5,096 nt of DNA, taken from the NCBI GenBank assembly GCA_002367235.1, contig DFBC01000017.1:1-5096 (forward strand), in the 5' to 3' direction. Of the stretch, positions 1-4,624 are shown piece after piece. The stretch is from Cellvibrionales bacterium UBA3090. GTDB taxonomy: Bacteria; Pseudomonadota; Gammaproteobacteria; Pseudomonadales; Porticoccaceae. The position numbers and the translations under genes were made by a program. The stretch's first letter is position 1. Each line of letters starts with the position of its first letter. The notes under the pieces are model-generated. The model had not been told where the DNA came from. It did no database searches and saw only the letters and a list, made by a program, of their open reading frames with translations.

Positions 1-1
1 C

Positions 2-610
2 GATTATGAAGGCCGGGTCACGGTTCCGGTGCTGTGGGATAAACAGACCCAGTCCATAGTCAGTAATGAATCCGCAGACATCATCCGGATGTTTAACAGT
101 GCCTTTAATGGGCTCACGGGTAACGATCATGACTACTACCCCGCCGACTTGCGAGGGCAGATAGACGCCATTAATGAGCGGGTTTACGACTCGATCAATA
201 ACGGTGTCTATCGAGCGGGATTTGCCACCTCTCAACAGGCCTACGAAGCGGCCTATTACCAGCTCTTTGATGCTTTGGACAGGATAGAACAATTTCTGGC
301 CCGAGAGCGCTACCTCGCCGGAGCAGTTTTGACCGAGGCCGACTGGCGGTTGTTCACCACATTAATTCGCTTTGATGCCGTCTACTACGGCCATTTTAAA
401 ACTAACCGCCAGCGTATTGCCGATTATCCGGCTATCAGTAACTACTTGCGCGAGTTATACCAACAGCCAGGGGTGGCGCAGACGGTGAACTTCGCCCATA
501 TCAAACAGCACTACTACGGTAGCCACGTTAGCATCAACCCGACCCAAGTGGTGCCGTTGGGGCCACAGCAGGATTTTACTCTGCCGCATAACCGGGGCCA
601 GTTTGATTGA
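2..610 (+). CDS. yqjG: Glutathionyl-hydroquinone reductase (Xi-class GST), 5' end missing
   Basis: This is the C-terminal 202 codons of a glutathionyl-hydroquinone reductase; the frame is open to the left edge, so the start lies outside. Enzymes of this family reduce glutathionyl-hydroquinones to hydroquinones with release of glutathione disulfide, in the cytoplasm. Visible family marks are the end of the thioredoxin fold with the cis-proline segment VPVLWD, the glutathione-contacting SNES motif, and the helical domain with LTEADWRLF followed by RFDAVYYGHFK. The usual C-terminal extension ends in GPQQDFTLPHNRG. The family is normally about 310-330 residues, so roughly 110-130 are missing, including the catalytic Cys-Pro-Trp-Ala region, which cannot be checked. 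A GTG at 29 is an internal valine (VPVLWD), not the start. The pirin gene follows after 34 bases, suggesting one operon. Family assignment is confident; the exact substrate is not known. Confidence 0.93.
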   Translation, partial: DYEGRVTVPVLWDKQTQSIVSNESADIIRMFNSAFNGLTGNDHDYYPADLRGQIDAINERVYDSINNGVYRAGFATSQQAYEAAYYQLFDALDRIEQFLARERYLAGAVLTEADWRLFTTLIRFDAVYYGHFKTNRQRIADYPAISNYLRELYQQPGVAQTVNFAHIKQHYYGSHVSINPTQVVPLGPQQDFTLPHNRGQFD

Positions 611-633
611 ATGCGCAGCGGCTCCCAAACGTT

Positions 634-637
634 GGAG
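634..637 (+). promoter_or_regulatory. Ribosome binding site that fixes the pirin start
   Basis: GGAG lies 7 bases before the ATG at 645. It decides between this ATG and an upstream in-frame TTG at 603, which overlaps the preceding gene and would add 14 residues not typical of pirins. Confidence 0.75.
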
Positions 638-644
638 ATTCAAC

Positions 645-1490
645 ATGAACAGAAAATTATTGCAGGTGTATCCGGCACGGCCATCCCGTGATGGCGATGG
701 CGTTAAGATCAACCGCATTGCTGGAGCGCAAATGCACCGGGTGCTGGATCCGTTTCTGATGATCGACGAGATCAACTCGGACTCAGCTGCGGATTATATG
801 GGTGGCTTTCCAGAGCATCCGCATCGTGGGTTTGAAACCATCACTTACATGAAAGCCGGTCGCATGCGCCATTGCGACCACATGGGTAACGAGGGTGTGA
901 TCGGCTCCGGTGATGTGCAGTGGATGACGGCGGGGCGAGGCGTATTGCACTCAGAAATGCCCGAGCAGGAGGAGGGCCTGATGCACGGTTTTCAGCTGTG
1001 GTTGAATCTGCCCGCTGTCGACAAGCTCAAGCCCGCGGCCTATAGAGACATCAGCAATGTTGAGATTCCCAGCTATCGGGATAGCACTGGCAACGAGGTA
1101 CGGGTTATCGCCGGCGAGCTTGGCATAGAAGACACAAACGTCAGTGGTTGTTTACCCGCCATGGCCACCCAGCCATTACTGTTGGATGTGTCGGTGGCGC
1201 TTCGCGAGCAAATTATCCTGGATGTGGGCGATTACGAGCAGGTATTGGTGTTTGTTTATGCGGGTGCCAGCACAGAGCTAAAGCCCAAGCATTTGGGTGT
1301 TTATGGCAGTGGTGGAAAGCTAGCACTGCGGGCAGGAGAACAAGGCTTTGAGGCGTTGGTATTATCTGGAAAGGCCTTGCGGGAACCTATTGCTCAGTAC
1401 GGCCCCTTTGTGATGAACCAGGCTGAGGAAATCGAACAGGCCATCCGTGATTTCCAACAGGGAAGGTTGCTGATGGATTCATCCGGTTAG
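645..1490 (+). CDS. Pirin family protein (bicupin, putative quercetin dioxygenase-like)
   Basis: A complete 281-residue pirin. Pirins are metal-binding bicupin proteins; some bacterial and human members cleave quercetin in vitro, and others are linked to stress or to binding partner enzymes. The N-terminal cupin (about residues 15-125) carries the metal ligands. His58 and His60 sit in PEHPHRGFETITY, and His102 and Glu104 in GRGVLHSEMPE, so all four family ligands are present. The C-terminal cupin (about 165-265) ends with the common pattern of a glutamate-rich helix (NQAEEIEQAIRDFQQGR). Length is normal for the family. The ATG at 645 is chosen because of a GGAG 7 bases upstream and because homologous pirins begin just before a similar RxxxVYPARP-like segment. 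It follows the hydroquinone reductase gene closely, suggesting cotranscription and a shared role with quinone or aromatic substrates, which is inference. The true substrate cannot be read from sequence. Confidence 0.94.
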   Translation: MNRKLLQVYPARPSRDGDGVKINRIAGAQMHRVLDPFLMIDEINSDSAADYMGGFPEHPHRGFETITYMKAGRMRHCDHMGNEGVIGSGDVQWMTAGRGVLHSEMPEQEEGLMHGFQLWLNLPAVDKLKPAAYRDISNVEIPSYRDSTGNEVRVIAGELGIEDTNVSGCLPAMATQPLLLDVSVALREQIILDVGDYEQVLVFVYAGASTELKPKHLGVYGSGGKLALRAGEQGFEALVLSGKALREPIAQYGPFVMNQAEEIEQAIRDFQQGRLLMDSSG

Positions 1491-1693
1491 ACGTCATCAG
1501 TGAGAGTGAGGGAGTAGTGAGGTCCCCGCGAGGTATTTACGTCACAGGAACCCGCAGCATCGAGCCAGGGTTGGCAATCCGGCGCGTGTGGATTATGTGC
1601 CGTCGAACTGTTGTGCAGCAAAACGCAGTTGACCAGGTCGTCGGGGGTGTCGAGGGCTTGTTGTTCGAGTAGGTGCGGGCTGCTCCTAAGCAA

Positions 1694-1738
1694 TTCAGCT
1701 CCAGGCAAACTCGACCCAGACAAGCTCGACCCAGGCAA
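1694..1738. repeat. Short tandem repeat, three 15-bp units
   Basis: Three consecutive 15-base units lie at 1694-1708, 1709-1723 and 1724-1738. The last two, of the form RCTCGACCCAGRCAA, differ at two positions; the first is a weaker match, about 9 of 15. The period is a multiple of three, so open frames through it repeat a five-residue unit: KLDPD then KLDPG on the + strand, or LPGSS-like units on the - strand. It is too short to call a pentapeptide-repeat protein. Confidence 0.7.
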
Positions 1739-1921
1739 CGCTGTGGTGTTGTCACCGGCGTTGGCGAAGCAACTGGCGCTTCCATCGTTCATCGTTGCTC
1801 GATTCGCCCACAGCGGTGACCAGGTGCCCATGGTCGAGCGGCATAAAAACGACTCGCCCATCAGGATCGCTCAACCCAGCTCTTTGATCTGGAGCTGAAC
1901 CCCTATATTGATAATTGGTAA

Positions 1922-1947
1922 AGCGGAGCTGCTTCACCCGCTCCGCT
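1922..1947. terminator. Hairpin at the pirin/lysR convergence, possible bidirectional terminator
   Basis: AGCGGAGC (1922-1929) and GCTCCGCT (1940-1947) are perfect reverse complements with a 10-base loop. The GC-rich 8-bp stem sits downstream of the LysR gene on the - strand and well past the pirin gene on the + strand. There is no clean T tract on either side, so intrinsic termination is uncertain; it may act with the adjacent hairpin. Confidence 0.45.
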
Positions 1948-1960
1948 ACCCGTTTCGGGT
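1948..1960. terminator. Second small hairpin, directly adjacent
   Basis: ACCCG and CGGGT (1948-1952 and 1956-1960) form a perfect 5-bp stem closed by TTT, starting at the base after the first hairpin ends. The same ACCCG/CGGGT core recurs in the hairpin after the tautomerase gene. No T run follows, so its role in termination is a guess. Confidence 0.35.
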
Positions 1961-2018
1961 TGAGTTCGATCTAGCGATTTGAAGTTAACGGCTGGATCGA
2001 AAAAGGCTTGGATCTCTT

Positions 2019-2897
2019 TTATTCTATAAAGTAGTTGGATGTCAGCCCTTCAACCAAACCACGCTGCTCTTCAATGATATCGATCAGGAATTCCCGGCAT
2101 ACCCGCACCCGGGCGGTGGACCGTAAATCCACGTGACTCAGCACCCAGACGCCCCAGGTAGAAGGAGTCAAGGGAAGGTCGATTCGCCTCAGGCTTGGCT
2201 CGGCATCGGCAACGTAACAGGGCATTCGTGCCAGCCCCATGCCGTTTTTAACGGTGTCGACCATGGTCATTATTTCGGTGGTTCGGGTCACCACCCGGCC
2301 ATCTGGGTAGTGGTTAGCCACCCATTCAGGGCTGGGGCGGTCATGTTCCCAAAGTACCAGCTGGTCTACGTTGCGGTGGGTATTTAGATAGTCTTCACTG
2401 GCATACACGCCGTGTCCCAGCGGTAATATCTGCCGGCCCACTAGGTATTCGGGCGGCTTTGGCGATAACCGCAATGCAATATCCGCCTGCCGGCTGGCCA
2501 GGTCTGCCAGGTTGGTAGACGACAACAACTCCATTTCGATGCCGGGATACTGTTCGGTGAACTGGTGCAGCTTTGGGGTGATTAGCCGGGTAAAGACATC
2601 GTAAGACGCGGTCAGTTTAAGGGTGCCCGTTAGATGGGCGTCCATTCCAAATACTTCACGATCCGCTGCCTGGGCGATCTCTTCCATTGCTAAGGCATGG
2701 GGGTAGAGGTTCTCGGCGACCTGGGTCATCACATAGCCTTGCCGGGTGCGGTCGAACAAGCGACTGCCTAGCTGTTCTTCGAACGCGGTGATTCGCCGGG
2801 CTACCGTGGTGTGTTTTACCGTCAGCACTCGACCGGCACCGCTAACACTGCCTTCCCTGGCCAGCGCAAGAAAGAAACGCAGGTTATCCCAATTCAC
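2019..2897 (-). CDS. LysR-type transcriptional regulator (complete)
   Basis: A 292-residue LysR-type regulator, full length for the family. Residues 1-60 form the winged helix-turn-helix: it opens with NWDNLRFFLALAREGSVSGA, and the recognition-helix side contains VKHTTVARRI followed by EEQLGSRLFDR. A linker helix (about 60-90) leads to the periplasmic-binding-protein-like effector domain (about 90-290), with the typical segment ADIALRLSP. The start is GTG at 2897. It has GAGG 9 bases upstream, and the protein begins at the usual place before the helix-turn-helix. It is divergent from the tautomerase gene with 214 bases between start codons, the classic layout for a LysR protein controlling itself and its neighbour. 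The target is therefore probably the tautomerase gene, by inference. The effector is unknown; small aromatic or quinone compounds would fit the neighbourhood but nothing in the sequence proves it. Confidence 0.95.
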   Translation of the reverse strand: MNWDNLRFFLALAREGSVSGAGRVLTVKHTTVARRITAFEEQLGSRLFDRTRQGYVMTQVAENLYPHALAMEEIAQAADREVFGMDAHLTGTLKLTASYDVFTRLITPKLHQFTEQYPGIEMELLSSTNLADLASRQADIALRLSPKPPEYLVGRQILPLGHGVYASEDYLNTHRNVDQLVLWEHDRPSPEWVANHYPDGRVVTRTTEIMTMVDTVKNGMGLARMPCYVADAEPSLRRIDLPLTPSTWGVWVLSHVDLRSTARVRVCREFLIDIIEEQRGLVEGLTSNYFIE

Positions 2898-2967
2898 GGT
2901 CAGCTGCCTCGATAAGACCGCACTCCATTTCTCGTGAAAACGGCCATTTCATCATGGTTATTTATAT

Positions 2968-2998
2968 TGTGCAAAAAAGCACATATTAAGTGCTTTTT
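2968..2998. promoter_or_regulatory. Overlapping dyads between divergent lysR and tautomerase genes (putative operator)
   Basis: Two inverted repeats share their middle arm. TGTGC (2968-2972) pairs with GCACA (2979-2983) across six A residues. AAAAAGCAC (2974-2982) pairs perfectly with GTGCTTTTT (2990-2998) across ATATTAA. The block lies about 70 bases from the LysR start and 113 from the tautomerase start, in an AT-rich stretch. This suits a binding site for the divergent LysR protein, or an overlapping promoter. The second dyad also has the shape of a weak two-way terminator. I could not place -35/-10 boxes with confidence. Confidence 0.5.
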
Positions 2999-3021
2999 AA
3001 ACTATTTACCAGCGAGAAGGC

Positions 3022-3052
3022 ACTGCATAGCATAGCTCTCGTTCCATGCAGT
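3022..3052 (+). repeat. Inverted repeat in the tautomerase leader
   Basis: ACTGCAT (3022-3028) and ATGCAGT (3046-3052) are perfect reverse complements with a 17-base loop, about 60 bases before the start codon. It could form a stem in the leader mRNA or be a second protein-binding dyad. Chance occurrence is possible. Confidence 0.3.
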
Positions 3053-3099
3053 CAGCGACATCGGCTGAGGAGCAAAGCACTTTTAATCAACTTCAAATT

Positions 3100-3104
3100 A
3101 GGAG
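3100..3104 (+). promoter_or_regulatory. Ribosome binding site that fixes the tautomerase start
   Basis: AGGAG stands 7 bases before ATG 3112. It rules out the in-frame ATG at 3046, which would bury the proline that tautomerases need at the mature N terminus. Confidence 0.85.
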
Positions 3105-3111
3105 AAAGACC

Positions 3112-3543
3112 ATGCCATTAATACAGGTAGAAGCACCCACAAACATCCTCACCAAACCCGAACAGGATCGGCTGATTGCCCAGCTTTCTAACGCGGTACT
3201 CAAGGCTGAAGACGCACCCGTTGATGACGCCGGTGCGCAATCACTAGTTTGGGCCTATTACAACGAACAGCCCGAAGGCTCCGTCTATGTCGGCAGCAAA
3301 AACCTGCCACAGCCGCCACTACGCATTGCCGTGACCACGCCCGAAGGCGCCTTGCACGAAGCTACTCGACATTCTCTAGTAGCAGAGATCGGCCGCATCG
3401 TCGACGGCATCGTGGGGCCTTTTGAAGACCGACTGAATCACTGGGCTATGCTCTATGAGGTCAGCGAAGGCAGTTGGGCCGGCGGCGGGCAAATATTTCC
3501 GTTAGCTGGAATACAGGCCGCGATGAACATCAAAGCCGCCTGA
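3112..3543 (+). CDS. Tautomerase superfamily protein (4-oxalocrotonate tautomerase fold, two-unit type)
   Basis: A 143-residue protein beginning Met-Pro-Leu-Ile-Gln-Val, the hallmark of the 4-oxalocrotonate tautomerase superfamily. After Met removal, Pro1 acts as the catalytic base or nucleophile. Two beta-alpha-beta-like units are visible. The first runs from PLIQVEAPTNILTK to about residue 62. The second starts near PPLRIAVTTPEG, contains a long helix around EATRHSLVAEIGRIVDGI, and ends with HWAMLYEVSEGSWAGGG. Length resembles the fused, cis-CaaD/MSAD-like or related two-unit members rather than the 62-residue 4-OT. Counting from Pro1, an arginine falls at position 70 at the start of the second unit, a plausible substrate carboxylate contact. 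The substrate is unknown; keto-enol tautomerisation in aromatic-acid breakdown or decarboxylation or dehalogenation are family possibilities. It is divergent from the LysR gene, its probable regulator, and is followed by a hairpin, so it seems monocistronic. Confidence 0.88.
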   Translation: MPLIQVEAPTNILTKPEQDRLIAQLSNAVLKAEDAPVDDAGAQSLVWAYYNEQPEGSVYVGSKNLPQPPLRIAVTTPEGALHEATRHSLVAEIGRIVDGIVGPFEDRLNHWAMLYEVSEGSWAGGGQIFPLAGIQAAMNIKAA

Positions 3544-3570
3544 ACAGTGACTAAAGCCCATTGAGCGGGA

Positions 3571-3589
3571 GAACCCGGATTACGGGTTC
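3571..3589 (+). terminator. Hairpin 27 bases after the tautomerase gene
   Basis: GAACCCG (3571-3577) and CGGGTTC (3583-3589) form a perfect 7-bp stem with a GATTA loop. The position fits a transcript end, but the following bases ACCGGCTTCATC lack a T tract, so it may be a weak or Rho-assisted terminator or an mRNA-stabilising stem. Confidence 0.5.
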
Positions 3590-3621
3590 ACCGGCTTCAT
3601 CTAACTAAAAGGAAAATGATC

Positions 3622-3660
3622 ATGTTCAACAAAAAAATAAAGCAACTGATTTTTGTTGTT
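3622..3660 (+). pseudogene. 5' stub of an unidentified gene, cut at a fusion junction
   Basis: AAGGA (3609-3613) stands 8 bases before an ATG at 3622 that opens MFNKKIKQLIFVV. This is a credible signal for a gene start, with a basic N terminus running into hydrophobic residues as in a membrane or exported protein. From 3661 on, the same bases are clearly the antisense of a LysR gene, so the original reading frame ends here. The leftover frame continues through the antisense region to a TAG at 3745-3747, giving a chimeric 41-residue peptide. Such basic starts occur in methyl-accepting chemotaxis proteins among others, but 13 residues are not enough to identify the parent. The junction could lie a few bases to either side of 3660. 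Confidence 0.4.
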
Positions 3661-3765
3661 CATCGAGGTGGTGACATTGAGTTCATCTGCCACTGCGGTA
3701 AAGCTGCCCGCATCGATAACCCGAACGAACAGCCTCATGGCGCGTAGCTTATCCATCGCCGTCAT
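3661..3765 (-). pseudogene. 5' fragment of a LysR-type regulator gene (first 32-35 codons only)
   Basis: Reading leftwards from ATG 3756 (or ATG 3765, three codons earlier), the peptide opens MDKLRAMRLFVRVIDAGSFT and continues with AVADELNVTTSM. This is the unmistakable start of the winged helix-turn-helix of a LysR-type regulator, of the large group starting MDKLxAMxxFVRVxDxGSF. At 3661 homology stops abruptly: the expected continuation (roughly V/S-S-K-x-V-x-x-L-E) is replaced by NNKNQLLYFF and further unrelated residues to a TAG at 3601-3603. The recognition helix is cut and the effector domain is missing, so no working regulator can be made. An AGGA lies 11 bases before ATG 3756. The fragment is divergent from the glutathione S-transferase stub, as an intact LysR gene controlling a GST-DinB operon would be. 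It is the remnant of such a gene, by inference. Confidence 0.85.
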
Positions 3766-3795
3766 ATTCCTGTTGTCTGGTGATTGTTTCCAGTT

Positions 3796-3814
3796 TGTTG
3801 ATAGCGTATCAACA
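3796..3814. promoter_or_regulatory. LysR-type operator-like palindrome (T-N11-A)
   Basis: TGTTGATA (3796-3803) and TATCAACA (3807-3814) are perfect 8-base reverse complements around GCG. Inside it, T3799 to A3811 fits the LysR-family T-N11-A rule with dyad symmetry. It sits about 31 bases from the LysR stub start and 83 bases before the GST stub start, the usual place for a LysR recognition site governing both directions. The cognate regulator was presumably the now truncated LysR. Related LysR proteins, including the one at the right edge, might still bind. Confidence 0.6.
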
Positions 3815-3897
3815 TTTTTGCTATTTATTAGGGGCATGGGTGAATGCAAAATGGATACGTAAATCGAGTGTATACCCGACAAATAATGAGGCTCAAT

Positions 3898-4053
3898 ATG
3901 TACACACTTTACTTTCTTTCCGGCACCTGTTCTTTGGTAACACAAGCAATCTACAACAAGCTAATTCAACCTGTTGAACTGATCCATAAAGGCGAAGCAG
4001 GAAGTCTTTTATGTCATTTGAGCTTGGTCGAAATACATGAGGAGGATTGCTGA
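3898..4053 (+). pseudogene. Glutathione S-transferase N-terminal stub, internally truncated, upstream of dinB
   Basis: From ATG 3898 the peptide reads MYTLYFLSGTCSLVTQAIYN then KLIQPVELIHKGE. This is the first beta-alpha-beta of a bacterial (beta/theta-like) glutathione S-transferase, including the SGTCSL segment with Cys11 at the catalytic-loop position. After about residue 33 the homology is lost. The remaining residues (GSLLCHLSLVEIHEEDC) do not resemble the expected continuation with a VPVL-type cis-proline loop. The frame stops at 51 residues against about 200 for the family, so the thioredoxin fold and the helical domain are gone. GAGG (3888-3891) lies 6 bases before the ATG, so the stub can still be translated. 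Its TGA overlaps the DinB start codon (TGATG), so its translation may still couple to DinB. An internal in-frame deletion of a GST gene is the simplest reading. Confidence 0.75.
4040..4045 (+). promoter_or_regulatory. Ribosome binding site of the dinB-family gene, inside the GST stub
   Basis: AGGAGG, 7 bases before ATG 4053, is a near-ideal site. It selects this ATG over an in-frame TTG at 4047, and means DinB can be translated independently of the truncated GST frame. Confidence 0.85.
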
Positions 4054-4595
4054 TGAGCCTGAAAGATCATTTTGAATTGTTATCCCTCTACAACCAGTGG
4101 ATGAACACAAAAATTTATGAGGCTGCGGGTCAACTCTCTGTGACAGAACTAACCAAAGGTCGTGGCGCCTTTTTTGGCTCCATTTTGGGAACTCTCAATC
4201 ACATCATCGTTGGTGACACTATTTGGCTAAAACGATTTGCTACCCATCCATCCTGTCTTGACTTATTGCAGGAGGTCGCTGGTCTTGAAAATCCGGCGAG
4301 CCTGGATCAGGTGGCCTTTAACGATTTCTGTAGCCTATCTGAGCACCGAATCTGGCTGGATAGCAAGATTATCAACTGGCTAGCCGAGCTATCCGAGACA
4401 GATCTGGATTTCATTCTCAGTTACCACGATACCAAAGGGATTCCCGCCAACAAACGATATTCGAGCCTAATCCTTCATTTCTTCAACCATCAGACACACC
4501 ACCGTGGTCAGGTGTCTACCTTGCTATCACAGGCTGGCTTGAATGTTGGGGTTACTGACTTGTTGGCTCAGATTCCGGAGGAAGCTCATCTATAA
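4053..4595 (+). CDS. DinB family protein (four-helix metal-binding fold)
   Basis: A complete 180-residue protein of the DinB/YfiT-like putative metalloenzyme fold, a four-helix bundle that binds a divalent metal through three histidines. The ligand set is visible: His50 in TLNHIIVGDTIWLKRF, and His146 and His150 in HFFNHQTHHRGQVSTLL. Other family marks are the N-terminal YNQWMNTKIYE helix and the C-terminal segment after HHRGQ with a two-helix join. Family members include thiol-dependent transferases (mycothiol and bacillithiol transferases, maleylpyruvate isomerase), but many, like this one, have no known reaction. The name refers to damage-inducible DinB of Bacillus, not to DNA polymerase IV. 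The start at 4053 follows AGGAGG and overlaps the stop of the GST stub. The gene was probably the second gene of a LysR-controlled GST-DinB operon and appears intact although its two upstream partners are broken. Confidence 0.9.
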   Translation: MSLKDHFELLSLYNQWMNTKIYEAAGQLSVTELTKGRGAFFGSILGTLNHIIVGDTIWLKRFATHPSCLDLLQEVAGLENPASLDQVAFNDFCSLSEHRIWLDSKIINWLAELSETDLDFILSYHDTKGIPANKRYSSLILHFFNHQTHHRGQVSTLLSQAGLNVGVTDLLAQIPEEAHL

Positions 4596-4624
4596 CCAGG
4601 TTATTCTCGCCTTGGCGCAATATT

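Larger units (their letters stand above)
1491..2018. other. Intergenic stretch of about 530 bases, no recognised gene
   Basis: Between the convergent pirin and lysR genes I recognise no gene. Several frames stay open and read somewhat like protein. On the + strand, 1611-1898 includes GNAVVLSPALAKQLALP. On the - strand, 1752-1937 includes SDPDGRVVFMPLDHGHLVTA and 1487-1861 ends in TSRGPHYSLTLTDDV. None has a convincing ribosome binding site and start, and the frames compete on opposite strands. A short + strand end, FDLELNPYIDNW plus stop at 1919-1921, also looks coding-like but is preceded by stops. The stretch could be a decayed gene or spacer. It also contains a 15-bp tandem repeat and two hairpins, described separately. 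Confidence 0.5.

Noticed and set aside
603..644. Upstream TTG start for pirin adding 14 residues
   Set aside because: It overlaps the preceding gene and lacks a better RBS; ATG 645 has GGAG at 7 bases and fits pirin N termini.
455..775. 106-codon open frame on the - strand
   Set aside because: It lies antisense across the end of the hydroquinone reductase and the start of the pirin gene, both well supported, and has no family features.
1694..1738. CRISPR or pentapeptide-repeat protein
   Set aside because: Units are only 15 bases, contiguous without spacers, and the five-residue units lack the A(D/N)Lxx pattern.
1965..2001. Inverted repeat TTCGATC / GATCGAA as terminator of the LysR gene
   Set aside because: Only 7 bp with a 23-base loop, weak and likely to occur by chance.
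2133..2387. 84-codon + strand frame opposite the LysR gene
   Set aside because: Antisense shadow of a full-length, clearly conserved LysR gene.
3046..3111. Upstream ATG extending the tautomerase by 22 residues
   Set aside because: It would bury the catalytic N-terminal proline; AGGAG before ATG 3112 is decisive.
3653..3862. 69-codon + strand frame with hydrophobic stretch (possible small membrane protein)
   Set aside because: Its first part is the antisense of the LysR fragment and no RBS precedes its start; the hydrophobic run is a by-product of the antisense reading and AT-rich spacer.
3600..4060. Insertion sequence or integron remnant as the cause of the broken genes
   Set aside because: No transposase frame, terminal inverted repeats, target duplication or attC-like GTTRRRY/RYYYAAC pair could be found; a deletion explains the layout more simply.
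4596..4624. Bidirectional terminator between dinB and the right-edge lysR (CGCC/GGCG)
   Set aside because: The arms are only 4 bp with a 2-base gap, too tight to form a hairpin.
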